From: Vibrio casei
GTDB lineage: Bacteria; Pseudomonadota; Gammaproteobacteria; Enterobacterales; Vibrionaceae
NCBI RefSeq assembly: GCF_002218025.2
Contig: NZ_AP018680.1
Location: 1,054,001 to 1,118,000 of the forward strand
Direction: 5' to 3'
Length of the DNA: 64,000 bases
In this document: piece by piece, positions 9,445-19,742 of the stretch
Layout of the letters: each line of letters opens with the position of its first letter
How positions within the stretch are numbered: the first letter of the stretch is position 1
Notes under the pieces: model-generated
Databases searched by the model: none
What the model saw: the letters and a program-made list of their open reading frames with translations, nothing else
Told to the model about the DNA's origin: nothing
Made by a program: the position numbers and the translations under genes

Positions 9445-11004
9445 TTATTTGATGGCGGTATTAGGCGTTAAATTAGATTGACGGTCATTGGTCTTTTTTT
9501 CAGACTGATTCTCATCGGTGTATTCACTCGTACTATTTTTATGCACATCGAGTTGAGCTTCATTTTGCATGACTTCTAACGCTTCAATTCGCATAGCTTC
9601 AATTGTGGCAATGGCTTTTGAAATTGTCGCTTTCGATTCCATTACCTTGGTCGCTGCAGTATGTGCAGTTTCATCACGAGTCATTTCAGCTATTTCTAAT
9701 TTTTTTACTGCCCGTTCCTCTTTATGATTTTGTGGAAGAATGAGATGTAAAATAATGGCGATCAGTGTGCCCGTTGTAATTCCTGAGTGGAAAAACTCTG
9801 CCACCATATGAGGTAAATGCTGAATTAATCTTGGCTCGATAGTGACGGCAAGTCCAGCGGCTAAACTGACACAAATGATTAATGCATTACGGCGAGTATC
9901 TGCCGCTTTTATTAACATGCGAATGCCAGCATAAGCGATCATGCCAAACATAATGAAACCGACACCGCCTAATACTGGTTTTGGTATGGTTACTGCGATT
10001 GCGGCGAGTTTAGGGAACATTCCTCCCAGAATTAATAAGCCACCTGTTGCAGCAACAACATAGCGGCTTGCCACACCTGTTATGCCTACAATCCCTACAT
10101 TTTGGCTGAATGAAGCAAGTGGCATTGCAGTTAACATGGAACCAATCGTACTGGCGATACCGTCGGCTAAAACACCTTGTTTCAAATCTTTACCACTTAA
10201 ATCCTTTTGGCAGTTGGCCGCCAAAGCCATGAAATCGCCTGTTGCCTCTGCAACCACAATAATATAAACCAAACAAATACTTAAAATAGGTCCCCAGGCA
10301 AAGGTCATGCCATACTTGAACGGCTCGGGACCGGCAACCCATGATGCGTTAGACACTTGATCAAGATCGACCATGCCCATGCTAAGTGCTACTAAATAAC
10401 CTCCGACAAGGCCAATTACGATTGCAGAAGCTGCAATAATACCTTTACAATACACCGAGACTGCAATCACGATTCCAAGAGAGATGATGGCAATGAACAA
10501 TTTTGGGAGCGTTGCAAAATCGGCACTGCCTTTTGGGGCGTCACCAATCCAATTCATGGCAACCGGTAAAATAGTCAAGCCGATTAAAGTAATGACGACC
10601 CCGCTGACCACATCTGGAAAAAGTTTTTTGATTTTGTCCATAAAAAAACTGGCTAAAATCACTAAGAATGAACCGGCAAAAGCGGCGCCCATTACGCCAC
10701 TCATACCATCATTTTTACCTATGGTAATGAGTACGCCAAGAAACGCAAAACTCGAACCCATTACAACAGGCAAACGTATTCCAACAGGGCCAAATCCAAA
10801 ACATTGAATAATGGTCCCAATCCCAGCAGCAAGTAGTGCTGCATTAATCAAATCGGCAATTTCAATGGCAGGTAGCCCAACCGATGCGCCTACAATCAAA
10901 GGAACTGCCACAATACCGCCTATCGATGCCAACATGTGCTGCAGCGCAAGAAGTAGAGTCGTGCTCATCGGTGGTCTTTGGTTCAATGTGTACATAAGCT
11001 TCAT
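9445..11004 (-). CDS. NCS2 nucleobase:cation symporter (xanthine/urate type)
   Basis: A 519-aa inner-membrane permease with about 14 hydrophobic segments and NCS2 signatures: QHMLASIGGIVAVPLIVG near the N-terminus, and VVAEATGDFMALAANC followed by DGIASTIGSMLTAMPLASFSQNVG. The C-terminal 90 residues are a hydrophilic, methionine- and alanine-rich tail that is longer than usual. It lies 159 bp upstream of the deaminase gene in the same orientation, so they probably form a purine uptake and deamination unit. Confidence 0.87.
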   Translation of the reverse strand: MKLMYTLNQRPPMSTTLLLALQHMLASIGGIVAVPLIVGASVGLPAIEIADLINAALLAAGIGTIIQCFGFGPVGIRLPVVMGSSFAFLGVLITIGKNDGMSGVMGAAFAGSFLVILASFFMDKIKKLFPDVVSGVVITLIGLTILPVAMNWIGDAPKGSADFATLPKLFIAIISLGIVIAVSVYCKGIIAASAIVIGLVGGYLVALSMGMVDLDQVSNASWVAGPEPFKYGMTFAWGPILSICLVYIIVVAEATGDFMALAANCQKDLSGKDLKQGVLADGIASTIGSMLTAMPLASFSQNVGIVGITGVASRYVVAATGGLLILGGMFPKLAAIAVTIPKPVLGGVGFIMFGMIAYAGIRMLIKAADTRRNALIICVSLAAGLAVTIEPRLIQHLPHMVAEFFHSGITTGTLIAIILHLILPQNHKEERAVKKLEIAEMTRDETAHTAATKVMESKATISKAIATIEAMRIEALEVMQNEAQLDVHKNSTSEYTDENQSEKKTNDRQSNLTPNTAIK

Positions 11005-11434
11005 GACATTTCCTTATTTGTCTATTCCACTATTGTCTATTCCATTAGGGAGTGTGCTTCCTAATCCAAGAGTAATCAGCAGTGATTGATATAATTATTT
11101 TCTGCATTTATGTAGGTATAGAAGTTGTTTAACATTGTTGCAACAATATTGAATACAATGTGTTTTGTAAATTGGTGATGTTAATTTTTGTAACATAGGT
11201 CTAATGCGCAATATTTATGCCAATATTTAACAAGGAGAATTTAGGCTTGAAAGTTGAGGTGTTTTGCTTTTAAGTAATTGTATTAAAAGTTTATTTATTT
11301 TATTTGGTGCATTCTTTATAATGTGATTTAGTAAAATAAAAACAAGAATAAATGTATACAATGATTTATGTTTTTGTATTTATTTTATTGTTTGATAAAT
11401 TTGTAGAAGTGTGAGGTTGAGTATATTGCAGGCG
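11005..11434. other. AT-rich gene-free stretch
   Basis: About 430 bp between the permease start and the tRNA-Tyr terminator. It is very AT-rich with no credible coding frame. It presumably holds the permease promoter on the minus strand. I see no clear operator or RNA element. Confidence 0.5.
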
Positions 11435-11466
11435 AAAAAAAACCAGCGTTATCAGCTGGCTTTTTG
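11435..11466 (-). terminator. Terminator of the tRNA-Tyr cluster
   Basis: Read on the minus strand, CCAGC-loop-GCTGG is followed by eight T. It lies just beyond the last tRNA in the direction of transcription. Confidence 0.8.
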
Positions 11467-11496
11467 TTTCTTACTTTGAGTAAATAAGAGAGATAA

Positions 11497-11581
<85 letters not shown>

Positions 11582-11682
11582 ACAAATTGTGTTTGTTCAT
11601 CTCAAATATAAATGGCTTTGCTTTATATCTAGAACGCTTGTTCGTTACTAAATATCATAGTTAATAATGAGCAAGTGAATAA

Positions 11683-11767
<85 letters not shown>

Positions 11768-11888
11768 ACAAATTGTGTTTGTTCTTCAATAATGCTTACT
11801 GACCTGACTTTAACTTTTCCGTTAAAGTGTAAGTATCTAGAACATCTTATTAATGTTTAAAAGGAATAAACACTAGCAAGTTAAATAA

Positions 11889-11973
<85 letters not shown>

Positions 11974-12160
11974 ACAAGTGCGGGGCAGATAATAGCAAAC
12001 TCTTAAAAGCTGTAAAGGGATTTTTTTAAATAATTGATTGAGTGCTGAGTTTTCGAACAAATGCGTGTTGTGGTGGTATTTTATTGAACAAATTGATAGA
12101 GAATTAAGTCAATAATAAGCAATTTTCTATTCCTTATTATTTACATTGCTTTACGCTCAT

Positions 12161-12186
12161 CAACGATTCTGCTGGTAGAATCGTTG
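12161..12186. promoter_or_regulatory. Perfect inverted repeat before the efflux operon
   Basis: CAACGATTCT and AGAATCGTTG form a perfect 10-bp inverted repeat with a 6-bp centre, ending 23 bp before the adaptor ATG. It could be a repressor operator or an RNA hairpin in the leader. No regulator gene is adjacent. Confidence 0.5.
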
Positions 12187-12209
12187 AAAAATACAAATGG
12201 ATTGGTGTC

Positions 12210-13292
12210 ATGAATAAAAACATTCTCACTTCGTTGGGACTAGCTTTCTCTTTTTTCGTTACTTCTTCTTATTTAGCTAGCGCCGCCACACCGGAAAAAA
12301 GTATCGGCATACCTTCAATTCCGGTTAGTGCTCAGCTGGTGGAAGCGCATGATGTGCAACAAAGCCTAATATTGGTCGCTAAGTTGGTGGCACAAGAGTC
12401 TGTGCAGATTCGGCCAGAAGTATCTGGGCGTGTTGAAAGAATACTGGTTCAATCGAATCAAGCGGTGAAATCAGGACAAGCGTTACTCACATTAGATAGC
12501 ATCAAAGCGAAAGCAACCTTGAATGAAGCCCGTGCTTATTATAATGATGAAAGACGAAAAGAAAGAGAGTACGCGAGCCTTGTTAAAAAGAATGCCATTA
12601 CGCAAACTGAGTTAGATGCGCAGCGTGCGAGCGTTGATATAGCAAAAGCGCGCTTTGATGTTGCCACCGCCGATCTTGCCTACCTCACTCTTAAAGCTCC
12701 TTTCACTGGTACTATTGGTTTTATTGATTTTAGTAAAGGTAAAACAGTGACTGAGAACGAGGATCTGTTTACGCTCGATAACCTCGACAATATGCGTTTA
12801 GATCTTCAAGTACCTGAAAAATATTTATCACAAATTTCTGTGGGTATGGCGGTGAATACAACAAGCCGAGCTTGGAAAGGGCAACTGTTTCCAGGGAAAA
12901 TTACTCATATTAATACCCGTGTGAATAGCACGACACTGAGTGTGCCAGTTCGTCTTGATATTGTTAATTCAAATCATACCTTAAAACCGGGAATGTTGAT
13001 GTCGGCGACCATATTATTCCCCGCTATTCACAAACCTATTATTCCTGTTCAAGCGCTAGAGTATTCTGGCACCAAACGATTTGTGTATGTGATTATCGAT
13101 AATAAAGTGGTGCGTACCGAAATTGTGCTGGGTGCTCGTATTGAAGATAAAATCGTCGTCGAATCTGGGCTAGGTATTGGCCAAAAAATTGTCACTAAAG
13201 GTTTAGTGAATATGCGTGATGGTTTAAAAGTTCATATTGTTGAAGATGACAAGCTTGAGCTTAACGCTTCTGATGATTTAGGAGCCGAGTAA
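12210..13292 (+). CDS. RND efflux periplasmic adaptor (membrane fusion protein)
   Basis: A 360-aa HlyD/AcrA-type adaptor. A signal peptide with an ASA-A cleavage region ends near residue 26. Then come the biotinyl-lipoyl half-motifs (SGRVERILVQSNQAVKSGQ and APFTGTIGF), an alpha-hairpin between them (about residues 95-150) and beta-barrel domains. It bridges the inner-membrane RND pump to an outer-membrane channel. Its stop overlaps the pump start (TAATG), so the two are translationally coupled. No outer-membrane partner gene is nearby. Confidence 0.92.
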   Translation: MNKNILTSLGLAFSFFVTSSYLASAATPEKSIGIPSIPVSAQLVEAHDVQQSLILVAKLVAQESVQIRPEVSGRVERILVQSNQAVKSGQALLTLDSIKAKATLNEARAYYNDERRKEREYASLVKKNAITQTELDAQRASVDIAKARFDVATADLAYLTLKAPFTGTIGFIDFSKGKTVTENEDLFTLDNLDNMRLDLQVPEKYLSQISVGMAVNTTSRAWKGQLFPGKITHINTRVNSTTLSVPVRLDIVNSNHTLKPGMLMSATILFPAIHKPIIPVQALEYSGTKRFVYVIIDNKVVRTEIVLGARIEDKIVVESGLGIGQKIVTKGLVNMRDGLKVHIVEDDKLELNASDDLGAE

Positions 13293-16200
13293 TGTGGTTA
13301 TCTGATGTGTCAGTGAAACGCCCTACGGTCGCGATTGTATTTAGTCTGTTGCTTTGTGTTTTTGGTTACGTTTCCTTCACTAAATTGGCTGTTCGTGAAA
13401 TGCCTGATATTTCTAACCCTGTGGTGACGGTGTCGACAACTTATGATGGTGCATCTGCTAGCATCATGGAAAGTCAAATTACGACCATACTAGAAGATCA
13501 GTTATCGGGAATTAGTGGTATTGATGATATTTCATCAGTGTCACGAAATGGTAGCTCACGTATCAATATTACTTTTGATTTAGGCTATGACTTAACGACA
13601 GGAGTAAGTGATGTACGTGATGCGATAGCCCGAGCTCAACGAGGCTTACCGGATGAAGCCGAGGATCCTATAGTCTCTAAAGATAATGGCTCAGGTGATG
13701 CCGCTATTCACATCAACCTCACTTCGACCAAAATGGATAGAACGCAATTAACTGATTATATTAATCGGGTTTTAATTGATCGTTTTAGCCTTATTTCAGG
13801 AGTGAGCTCGATTGATATCAGTGGTGGCTTAGACAAAGTCATGTACGTCAAGCTTGATCCTAAAGCGATGGCAGGGCTTGGGGTGACAACCTCTGATATT
13901 TCAGGTGCACTTAATCGTGAAAACGTTGAAAATCCAAGTGGTGAAGTGCGTAACGATACGACGGCAATGACCGTACGAACTACTCGTAATTACCTGACAG
14001 CGGAAGATTTTGATTATCTCGTGATCCAAAAAAGCAAAGATGGATACCCGATTTATTTGAAAGATGTCGCGCAAATTTATTTGGGCGCTAAGAACGAAAG
14101 TTCAATGTATAAAAGTAATGGCCAGGTTGGTGTGAGCATGGGCATTATTACTCAAACCGATGCAAACCCACTTGAGGTTGCTCTGCATGTGCGTAAAGAA
14201 GTCAACAATGTTCAGAAATTTTTACCGGATGACACTACGCTAAAAATTGAGTATGACGCCACCGTATTTATTGAGCAATCGATTAGTGAAGTTTATAACA
14301 CCTTGTTTATCACTGGTGGTTTAGTGGTATTAGTACTGTATATTTTTTTAGGCCAAATGCGTGCAACACTAATTCCGGCGGTGACCGTTCCGGTTTCGCT
14401 TATTTCTGCTTTTATGGCGGCTTATTATTTTGGCTTCTCGGTTAACCTGATTACATTGTTGGCATTGATTTTAGCCATTGGATTGGTGGTAGATGATGCC
14501 ATTGTCGTGGTTGAAAATATCTTCCATCATCTTGAAAAAGGCGAGCCACCTTTGCTTGCTGCCTATAAAGGCACCAGAGAAGTCGGCTTTGCGGTGATGG
14601 CGACCACATTGGTATTGGTGATGGTATTTCTTCCTATTTCATTTATGGATGGCATGGTTGGGCTATTATTTACCGAGTTCTCCGTATTACTCGCGATGTC
14701 CGTGATTTTCTCATCGCTTATTGCATTGACACTCACCCCCGTACTTGGCAGTAAATTATTAAAAGCGAATATTAAACCAAGTCGTTTTAATCAGTGTATT
14801 GATAATGGCTTTAAGCGAGTTGAGTCGGGTTACAAACGTTTGTTGACGAAGGCTATTGCTTGGCGTTGGATTGCCCCTATTAGTATTTTAGCGTGTATTG
14901 GTGGCAGTGTATGGTTAATGACATTAGTCCCTAGCCAGTTAGCGCCTAAAGAAGATAAAGGCGTATTGTTTGCTTTTGTTAAAGGGGCTGACGCCACCAG
15001 TTTTAACCGCATGAGTGTTAATATGGATGAAGTGGAAAACCGCTTGCAACCATTGCTAGGCAAAGGGATTTTAAAGTCGTTCAGTGTCGATGCTCCTGCT
15101 TTTGGTGGGCGAGCGGGGGACGAAACAGGCTTTGTTATTATGGTACTGGAAGATTGGGGTAAGCGTGATGTCTCGATACAACAAGCACTGCAAGTGATCA
15201 GTAAAACATTGTCAGGAATTCCTGATGTGCAGGTAAGAGCGATGTTGCCCGGATTTCGTGGTGGTTCAGATAACCCTGTTCAATTTGTTTTGGGGGGGGC
15301 TGATTATAAAGAATTAATGCGCTGGGCTGAGTTCTTGCAACGTCAAGGTGAACAAAGCGGCATAATCACGGATGGGGATTTAGATTACTCAGAGAAAACT
15401 CCAGAACTGGTTGTAAGCGTTGATAAGCAACGTGCCGCGGAACTGGGTATTAGCGTGAGTGATATTGCAGATACACTAGAAGTGATGTTAGGTGGCAGTA
15501 CGGAAACAACTTATTTAGAGCGCGGTGAAGAATACGATGTTTATTTACGGGGGAATGAAAATAGTTTTAATAATGCCTCTGATTTGAGCAAGATTTATCT
15601 TCGCACTGATAATGGCGAATTAGTGACGTTGGATACGGTGACTAAAATTGAAGAAATTGCGTCAGCGAACCGTTTATCTCATACCAACAAACAAAAATCG
15701 ATAACCTTAAGTGCCAATGTTGGCAGTGCTTACACATTGGGTCAGGCTCTGGATTATTTAGATCAGCAAGCTATCGATAACCTTCCGAGTGATATTACCG
15801 TTTCATATAGTGGTGAATCTAAAGATTTTAAAGAGAATCAGTCAAGTGTTTTGATCGTTTTTGGCCTTGCGTTATTGGTTGCTTATTTAGTGCTTGCCGC
15901 TCAATTTGAAAGCTTTATTAATCCATTGGTAGTGATGTTTACTGTACCCATGGGGGTATTAGGAGGCTTTCTTGGGTTGTATTTCATGGGACAAGGCTTA
16001 AATATTTATAGCCAGATAGGTATGATTATGTTGATCGGCATGGTGACTAAAAATGGCATTTTGATTGTCGAGTTTGCCAACCAACTTAGGGATAAAGGCA
16101 TTGAGTTTGAAAAAGCCGTTATTGATGCTTCAGCGCGTCGATTACGCCCAATCCTCATGACGGCTTTCACGACGATTGCGGGTTCCCTACCTTTGGTCTT

Positions 16201-16405
16201 TTCGACTGGAGCCGGTTATGAAAGCCGAGTGGCTGTGGGTACTGTTGTGCTATTTGGTATGAGCTTTGCAACATTAGTGACGCTTTTTGTTATTCCTCAA
16301 ATGTATCGACTTATTTCCGTGAAAACACACTCACCGGGTCATATAGAAGCTTTACTTGAAAAAGAACTCGATCGCGATGTGAAAACCAGACCTGGGCATG
16401 GTTAG
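13292..16405 (+). CDS. RND multidrug efflux permease
   Basis: A 1037-aa inner-membrane proton/drug antiporter of the AcrB/HAE1 type and of full family length. It has 12 membrane helices in the 1+5+1+5 pattern. Helix 4 carries the proton-relay aspartates in ALILAIGLVVDDAIVVVENI. The porter-domain start is VKRPTVAIVFSLLLC and the C-terminal half has RRLRPILMTAFTTIAGSLPL. It is coupled to the adaptor. It ends before a strong terminator. The substrate range is unknown. Confidence 0.94.
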   Translation: MWLSDVSVKRPTVAIVFSLLLCVFGYVSFTKLAVREMPDISNPVVTVSTTYDGASASIMESQITTILEDQLSGISGIDDISSVSRNGSSRINITFDLGYDLTTGVSDVRDAIARAQRGLPDEAEDPIVSKDNGSGDAAIHINLTSTKMDRTQLTDYINRVLIDRFSLISGVSSIDISGGLDKVMYVKLDPKAMAGLGVTTSDISGALNRENVENPSGEVRNDTTAMTVRTTRNYLTAEDFDYLVIQKSKDGYPIYLKDVAQIYLGAKNESSMYKSNGQVGVSMGIITQTDANPLEVALHVRKEVNNVQKFLPDDTTLKIEYDATVFIEQSISEVYNTLFITGGLVVLVLYIFLGQMRATLIPAVTVPVSLISAFMAAYYFGFSVNLITLLALILAIGLVVDDAIVVVENIFHHLEKGEPPLLAAYKGTREVGFAVMATTLVLVMVFLPISFMDGMVGLLFTEFSVLLAMSVIFSSLIALTLTPVLGSKLLKANIKPSRFNQCIDNGFKRVESGYKRLLTKAIAWRWIAPISILACIGGSVWLMTLVPSQLAPKEDKGVLFAFVKGADATSFNRMSVNMDEVENRLQPLLGKGILKSFSVDAPAFGGRAGDETGFVIMVLEDWGKRDVSIQQALQVISKTLSGIPDVQVRAMLPGFRGGSDNPVQFVLGGADYKELMRWAEFLQRQGEQSGIITDGDLDYSEKTPELVVSVDKQRAAELGISVSDIADTLEVMLGGSTETTYLERGEEYDVYLRGNENSFNNASDLSKIYLRTDNGELVTLDTVTKIEEIASANRLSHTNKQKSITLSANVGSAYTLGQALDYLDQQAIDNLPSDITVSYSGESKDFKENQSSVLIVFGLALLVAYLVLAAQFESFINPLVVMFTVPMGVLGGFLGLYFMGQGLNIYSQIGMIMLIGMVTKNGILIVEFANQLRDKGIEFEKAVIDASARRLRPILMTAFTTIAGSLPLVFSTGAGYESRVAVGTVVLFGMSFATLVTLFVIPQMYRLISVKTHSPGHIEALLEKELDRDVKTRPGHG

Positions 16406-16476
16406 GTAATAAAATATGAATAAAAGATATGGCTAGTTGAAAATGAATGTAGAGCCACATTAGAGGGACAAAAATA

Positions 16477-16514
16477 AAAAACTCGCCTGCTTACTAAAAG
16501 CTAAGCGAGTTTTT
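16477..16514. terminator. Terminator after the RND operon
   Basis: The inverted repeat AAAAACTCGC/GCGAGTTTTT has an 18-nt loop and lies between convergent genes, so it can serve both strands. Confidence 0.85.
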
Positions 16515-16567
16515 AACAAGGAAGAATGATCCGGTCATTAGTCCTTTGTATTTTTATATCATTCACT

Positions 16568-17629
16568 CTATTTAATATGAGTAATGGCTTGCAATCTTTC
16601 AAGGTAGGGTGTTGTTGGCTCTGGAATATTGTGATTAACCCATTCAGAGTTGTAATGGCAATTTAAATATCGTTCACCACTATCACAAATGAGCGTCACA
16701 ATAGATCCTGTCTCTCCTCGTTGAATCATTTCATCGGCAATATTTAGAACGCCGAATAGATTGGTGCCAGTTGATGGCCCGACTTTACGCCCTAATATTT
16801 TTTCTAACCAATGAATCGTGGCAATACTTGCAGCATCTGGAATCGTGCGCATTTCATCAATAACGCCTGGAATAAAGCTAGGTTCTACACGTGGGCGGCC
16901 AATGCCTTCAATTTTACTACCAGACTCTAAAGTCAGGTTTGTATTACCCGTTTTATAATAATCGTGAAAAACAGAGTTCTCAGGATCAACCACGCACAAT
17001 TGAGTTGAATGTTTTTGATAACGCAGAAATCGCCCAATCGTGGCCGAAGTACCACCGGTGCCAGCACTCATGACAATCCAAGATGGAATTGGATGGGGCT
17101 CTCGGCTCATTTGACAGAAAATGCTGTCTGCAATGTTGTTGTTTCCACGCCAATCGGTGGCTCGCTCAGCGTAGGTAAATTGATCCATGTAGTGGCCATT
17201 TAACTCTTCTGCTAAACGACGAGATTCTGCATAGATTTGATCGGATCTTTCGACCAAATGTGCTTCACCACCATAAAATTGGATTTGTTCAATCTTTTTA
17301 GTGGCGGTTGATTTCGGCATAACGGCGATAAAGCGCAATCCTAATAAACGTGCGAAATAAGCCTCGGAAACAGCTGTGCTACCAGAAGAAGATTCAATTA
17401 CGGTTGTTTCAGGGCCGACCCAACCGTTAGACAATGCGTATAAAAATAAAGAACGAGCAAGACGATGTTTTAAAGAACCCGTTGGATGGGTGCTTTCATC
17501 TTTCAAATAAATATCAATACCAGCTAGATGGGGTAAATCCAACTTAATTAAGTGTGTGTCTGCTGAGCGTTGAAAATCCGATTCAATCTTTCCAATGGCT
17601 TGGTTAATCCAATTTCTATCTACACACAT
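16568..17629 (-). CDS. PLP-dependent cysteine synthase-like enzyme
   Basis: A 353-aa fold-type II PLP enzyme. The Schiff-base lysine lies in HPTGSLKHRLA (about residue 53). ESSSGSTAVSEAYFARLLG is the pyridoxal/substrate loop and MSAGTGGTSATIGRF binds the phosphate. It resembles the cysteine synthase/cystathionine beta-synthase group, though its loop is SSSGST, not the SGNTG of CysK. It is paired divergently with an Lrp-type regulator, as in cysteine detoxification loci. Desulfhydrase or synthase activity is inferred, not shown. Confidence 0.8.
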   Translation of the reverse strand: MCVDRNWINQAIGKIESDFQRSADTHLIKLDLPHLAGIDIYLKDESTHPTGSLKHRLARSLFLYALSNGWVGPETTVIESSSGSTAVSEAYFARLLGLRFIAVMPKSTATKKIEQIQFYGGEAHLVERSDQIYAESRRLAEELNGHYMDQFTYAERATDWRGNNNIADSIFCQMSREPHPIPSWIVMSAGTGGTSATIGRFLRYQKHSTQLCVVDPENSVFHDYYKTGNTNLTLESGSKIEGIGRPRVEPSFIPGVIDEMRTIPDAASIATIHWLEKILGRKVGPSTGTNLFGVLNIADEMIQRGETGSIVTLICDSGERYLNCHYNSEWVNHNIPEPTTPYLERLQAITHIK

Positions 17630-17647
17630 GGCTCTCTTCCTATAGGC

Positions 17648-17664
17648 ATTCTCATAATGAGAAT
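17648..17664. promoter_or_regulatory. Palindrome in the divergent promoter region
   Basis: ATTCTCAT-A-ATGAGAAT is a perfect 8-1-8 palindrome between the cysteine-synthase-like gene and the Lrp-type gene. It is a good candidate operator for that regulator. Confidence 0.55.
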
Positions 17665-17758
17665 AATTTACCTGTAAACTTGGAGAAAAAGTTTGCTAAA
17701 TAGCCTATTAATTGCTTTTATTGTAGAAAGTTATTCTCTTATTGTGAGTGTGTGGGTG

Positions 17759-18235
17759 ATGAAATCTGTCAATTTGGACCGAATAGATAAAATTCTGCTT
17801 ACATTGCTGCAACAAGATGGTGCGATGTCATTGCATGATCTGTCAGAAGCGGTCAACTTAACGACAACACCATGTTGGAAACGTTTAAAGCGATTAGAAG
17901 AGCAGGGGGTTATTGATAAACGGGTGGCGTTACTTAATCCAGAAGCGCTAGGGTTATCTTTTGTTGCTTTCGTTTTGATTAAAACGAATGATCATTCAAA
18001 TGAGTGGTATCAAAAATTTGTTAATACTACTTGCGAGTTTCCTGAAGTAATGGAATTTTATCGCATGGCAGGGGAATATGATTACATGATGAAAGTACTT
18101 GTTTCAGATATGAAATCGTTTGATGCTTTTTATAAAAAGCTGGTGAACAGTGTGGCAGGCATTTCAAACGTGACTTCAACATTTGCGATGGAATCACTTA
18201 AGTATACGACCGCTTTGCCGATTACATCCTCGTAA
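17759..18235 (+). CDS. Lrp/AsnC-family regulator (DecR-like)
   Basis: A 158-aa regulator. The N-terminal winged helix-turn-helix runs [16 protein letters not shown]...[18 protein letters not shown], followed by the RAM ligand domain (about residues 65-150). The start at ATG 17759 removes an unlikely hydrophobic leader and restores family length. It is divergent from the PLP enzyme across a palindrome. By analogy with E. coli DecR (YbaO), which answers to cysteine, it may control that enzyme; this is inference. Confidence 0.85.
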   Translation: MKSVNLDRIDKILLTLLQQDGAMSLHDLSEAVNLTTTPCWKRLKRLEEQGVIDKRVALLNPEALGLSFVAFVLIKTNDHSNEWYQKFVNTTCEFPEVMEFYRMAGEYDYMMKVLVSDMKSFDAFYKKLVNSVAGISNVTSTFAMESLKYTTALPITSS

Positions 18236-18240
18236 TAACC

Positions 18241-18263
18241 AGCCAGTGAAATGATCACTGGCT
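18241..18263. terminator. Convergent terminator
   Basis: AGCCAGTGA and TCACTGGCT make a perfect 9-bp stem with a 5-nt loop between the regulator gene and tesB, which face each other. The flanking T-run is weak. Confidence 0.7.
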
Positions 18264-18294
18264 TCTGTTACTTATTCTTTTATAGATATCGTCG

Positions 18295-19161
18295 TTATTG
18301 ATTTCTAAATCGCATCACACCTTCTTGAACGGCGGTGGCGACTAGTTGTCCTTGCTGATTATAAATTTCGCCTCTTACCAATCCGCGGGTATTACTGGTA
18401 GTGGGGCTTTCAATCACATACAACAACCATTCATCCATTTTAAACGGACGATGAAACCACATGGAATGGTCAATGGTAGCCACTTGGAATTTAGGCGTTA
18501 ATAGTGATACGCCATGTGGGAATAAGGCCGTCACTAAAAAGCCCCAATCAGAACCATAACCTAATAGGCATTGGTGCAAAATGGGATCATCAGGTAGCTG
18601 CCCGTTTGCTTTAATCCATAAATATTGTTTTGCAGGGAGCTTTTCAGGGTTCAGTGGGTTATTGACAACAACAGGGCGGACTTCAATCGCTTTCTCGCCA
18701 CAAAAGGCTTTTTGAATGTGTTCTGGTAAATACTCAGCTAAGCTTTCGGCAAGTTGAGATTCTGAGGGTAATCCTTCAGGGCCATGCACATTCGGCATGG
18801 TGACCTCTTGATGATCGAATCCTTCATCATCACCTAAATAAGACGCTGTTAAGTAAAAGATAGGGCGGCCATTTTGAATGGCTTTGACACGTCTTGTTGA
18901 AAAGCTTTTTCCATCACGTAATTTTTCGACATCATAGATGATCGGTTTAGTGATATCTCCAGGATGTAAAAAATAACTATGAAAGGAATGGACGGTACGA
19001 TTCACATCAACTGTGGATCCTGACGCAGAAAGAGCCTGCCCAATGACTTGACCACCATAAACCTGCGGTAATCCTAAATTTTCACATTTGCCACGAAATA
19101 GACCAACTTCTAAACGTTCAAGTTGGTGAAGCTCAAGTAATGCTTGTAATTGTTTGCTCAT
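18295..19161 (-). CDS. tesB: Acyl-CoA thioesterase II
   Basis: A 288-aa double-hotdog thioesterase of normal TesB length (QALLELHQLERLEVGLFRG, PQVYGGQVIGQAL, ATIDHSMWFHRPF). It cleaves acyl-CoAs to fatty acid and CoA in the cytoplasm. A GGAGGT site lies just before the ATG ending at 19161, which fixes the start inside a longer frame. The order tesB-ybaY-atl-ffs matches the E. coli chromosome. Confidence 0.93.
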   Translation of the reverse strand: MSKQLQALLELHQLERLEVGLFRGKCENLGLPQVYGGQVIGQALSASGSTVDVNRTVHSFHSYFLHPGDITKPIIYDVEKLRDGKSFSTRRVKAIQNGRPIFYLTASYLGDDEGFDHQEVTMPNVHGPEGLPSESQLAESLAEYLPEHIQKAFCGEKAIEVRPVVVNNPLNPEKLPAKQYLWIKANGQLPDDPILHQCLLGYGSDWGFLVTALFPHGVSLLTPKFQVATIDHSMWFHRPFKMDEWLLYVIESPTTSNTRGLVRGEIYNQQGQLVATAVQEGVMRFRNQ

Positions 19162-19257
19162 CAGACCTCCGTAATGTATTGTCAATTAATAGCTTGAGTA
19201 GCCTAATATTACAAGAGCAGACGCGGTTAACTCAGTGAAAACAAGATAAGGAATACT

Positions 19258-19719
19258 ATGAAAAAGTCATTATTGTTATTTTCATCAATAATTTTAGGTG
19301 CGTCAATGTCTGGTTGCATCACGACACAAGCGAATGATACAAAGATGGCCTCGACAGAAACCGAGCAAGCAGGTAAACCAGTTATGTTAGAAAGCGTATC
19401 TGGAACATTAGCGTACCGAGAGCGTATTGCATTACCAGAAGATGCGGTAATTTCAGTCACGCTGGAAGATGTTTCTATTGCAGATAAAGCGGCAGATATT
19501 ATTGCTACAGACTCTTTTGTCGCGGGTGGCAAGCAAGTTCCATTTGCATTCAAGTTGGATTACGATGCGAATAAAATAATTCCAAACCATACTTATGCGG
19601 TACGCGCTAAAATTGCAGTGAATGGTAAATTACGATTCATTACTGATACTCGTGAAACCGTTATTACGGATAAAGATAAAACTCAGTCAGTTAAGTTAAT
19701 GCTAATAGGCGTTAAATAA
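19258..19719 (+). CDS. ybaY: YbaY-family lipoprotein
   Basis: A 153-aa lipoprotein. Its signal peptide ends at the lipobox SMSGC (about residue 20), and the body is a YscW/YbaY-type beta domain (VSGTLAYRERIALPEDAVIS, FKLDYDANKI). Its position divergent from tesB and next to atl is conserved with E. coli. It is anchored in the envelope; its function is unclear. Confidence 0.85.
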   Translation: MKKSLLLFSSIILGASMSGCITTQANDTKMASTETEQAGKPVMLESVSGTLAYRERIALPEDAVISVTLEDVSIADKAADIIATDSFVAGGKQVPFAFKLDYDANKIIPNHTYAVRAKIAVNGKLRFITDTRETVITDKDKTQSVKLMLIGVK

Positions 19720-19742
19720 TTCATGATTGTTTTCTGTGGTAC

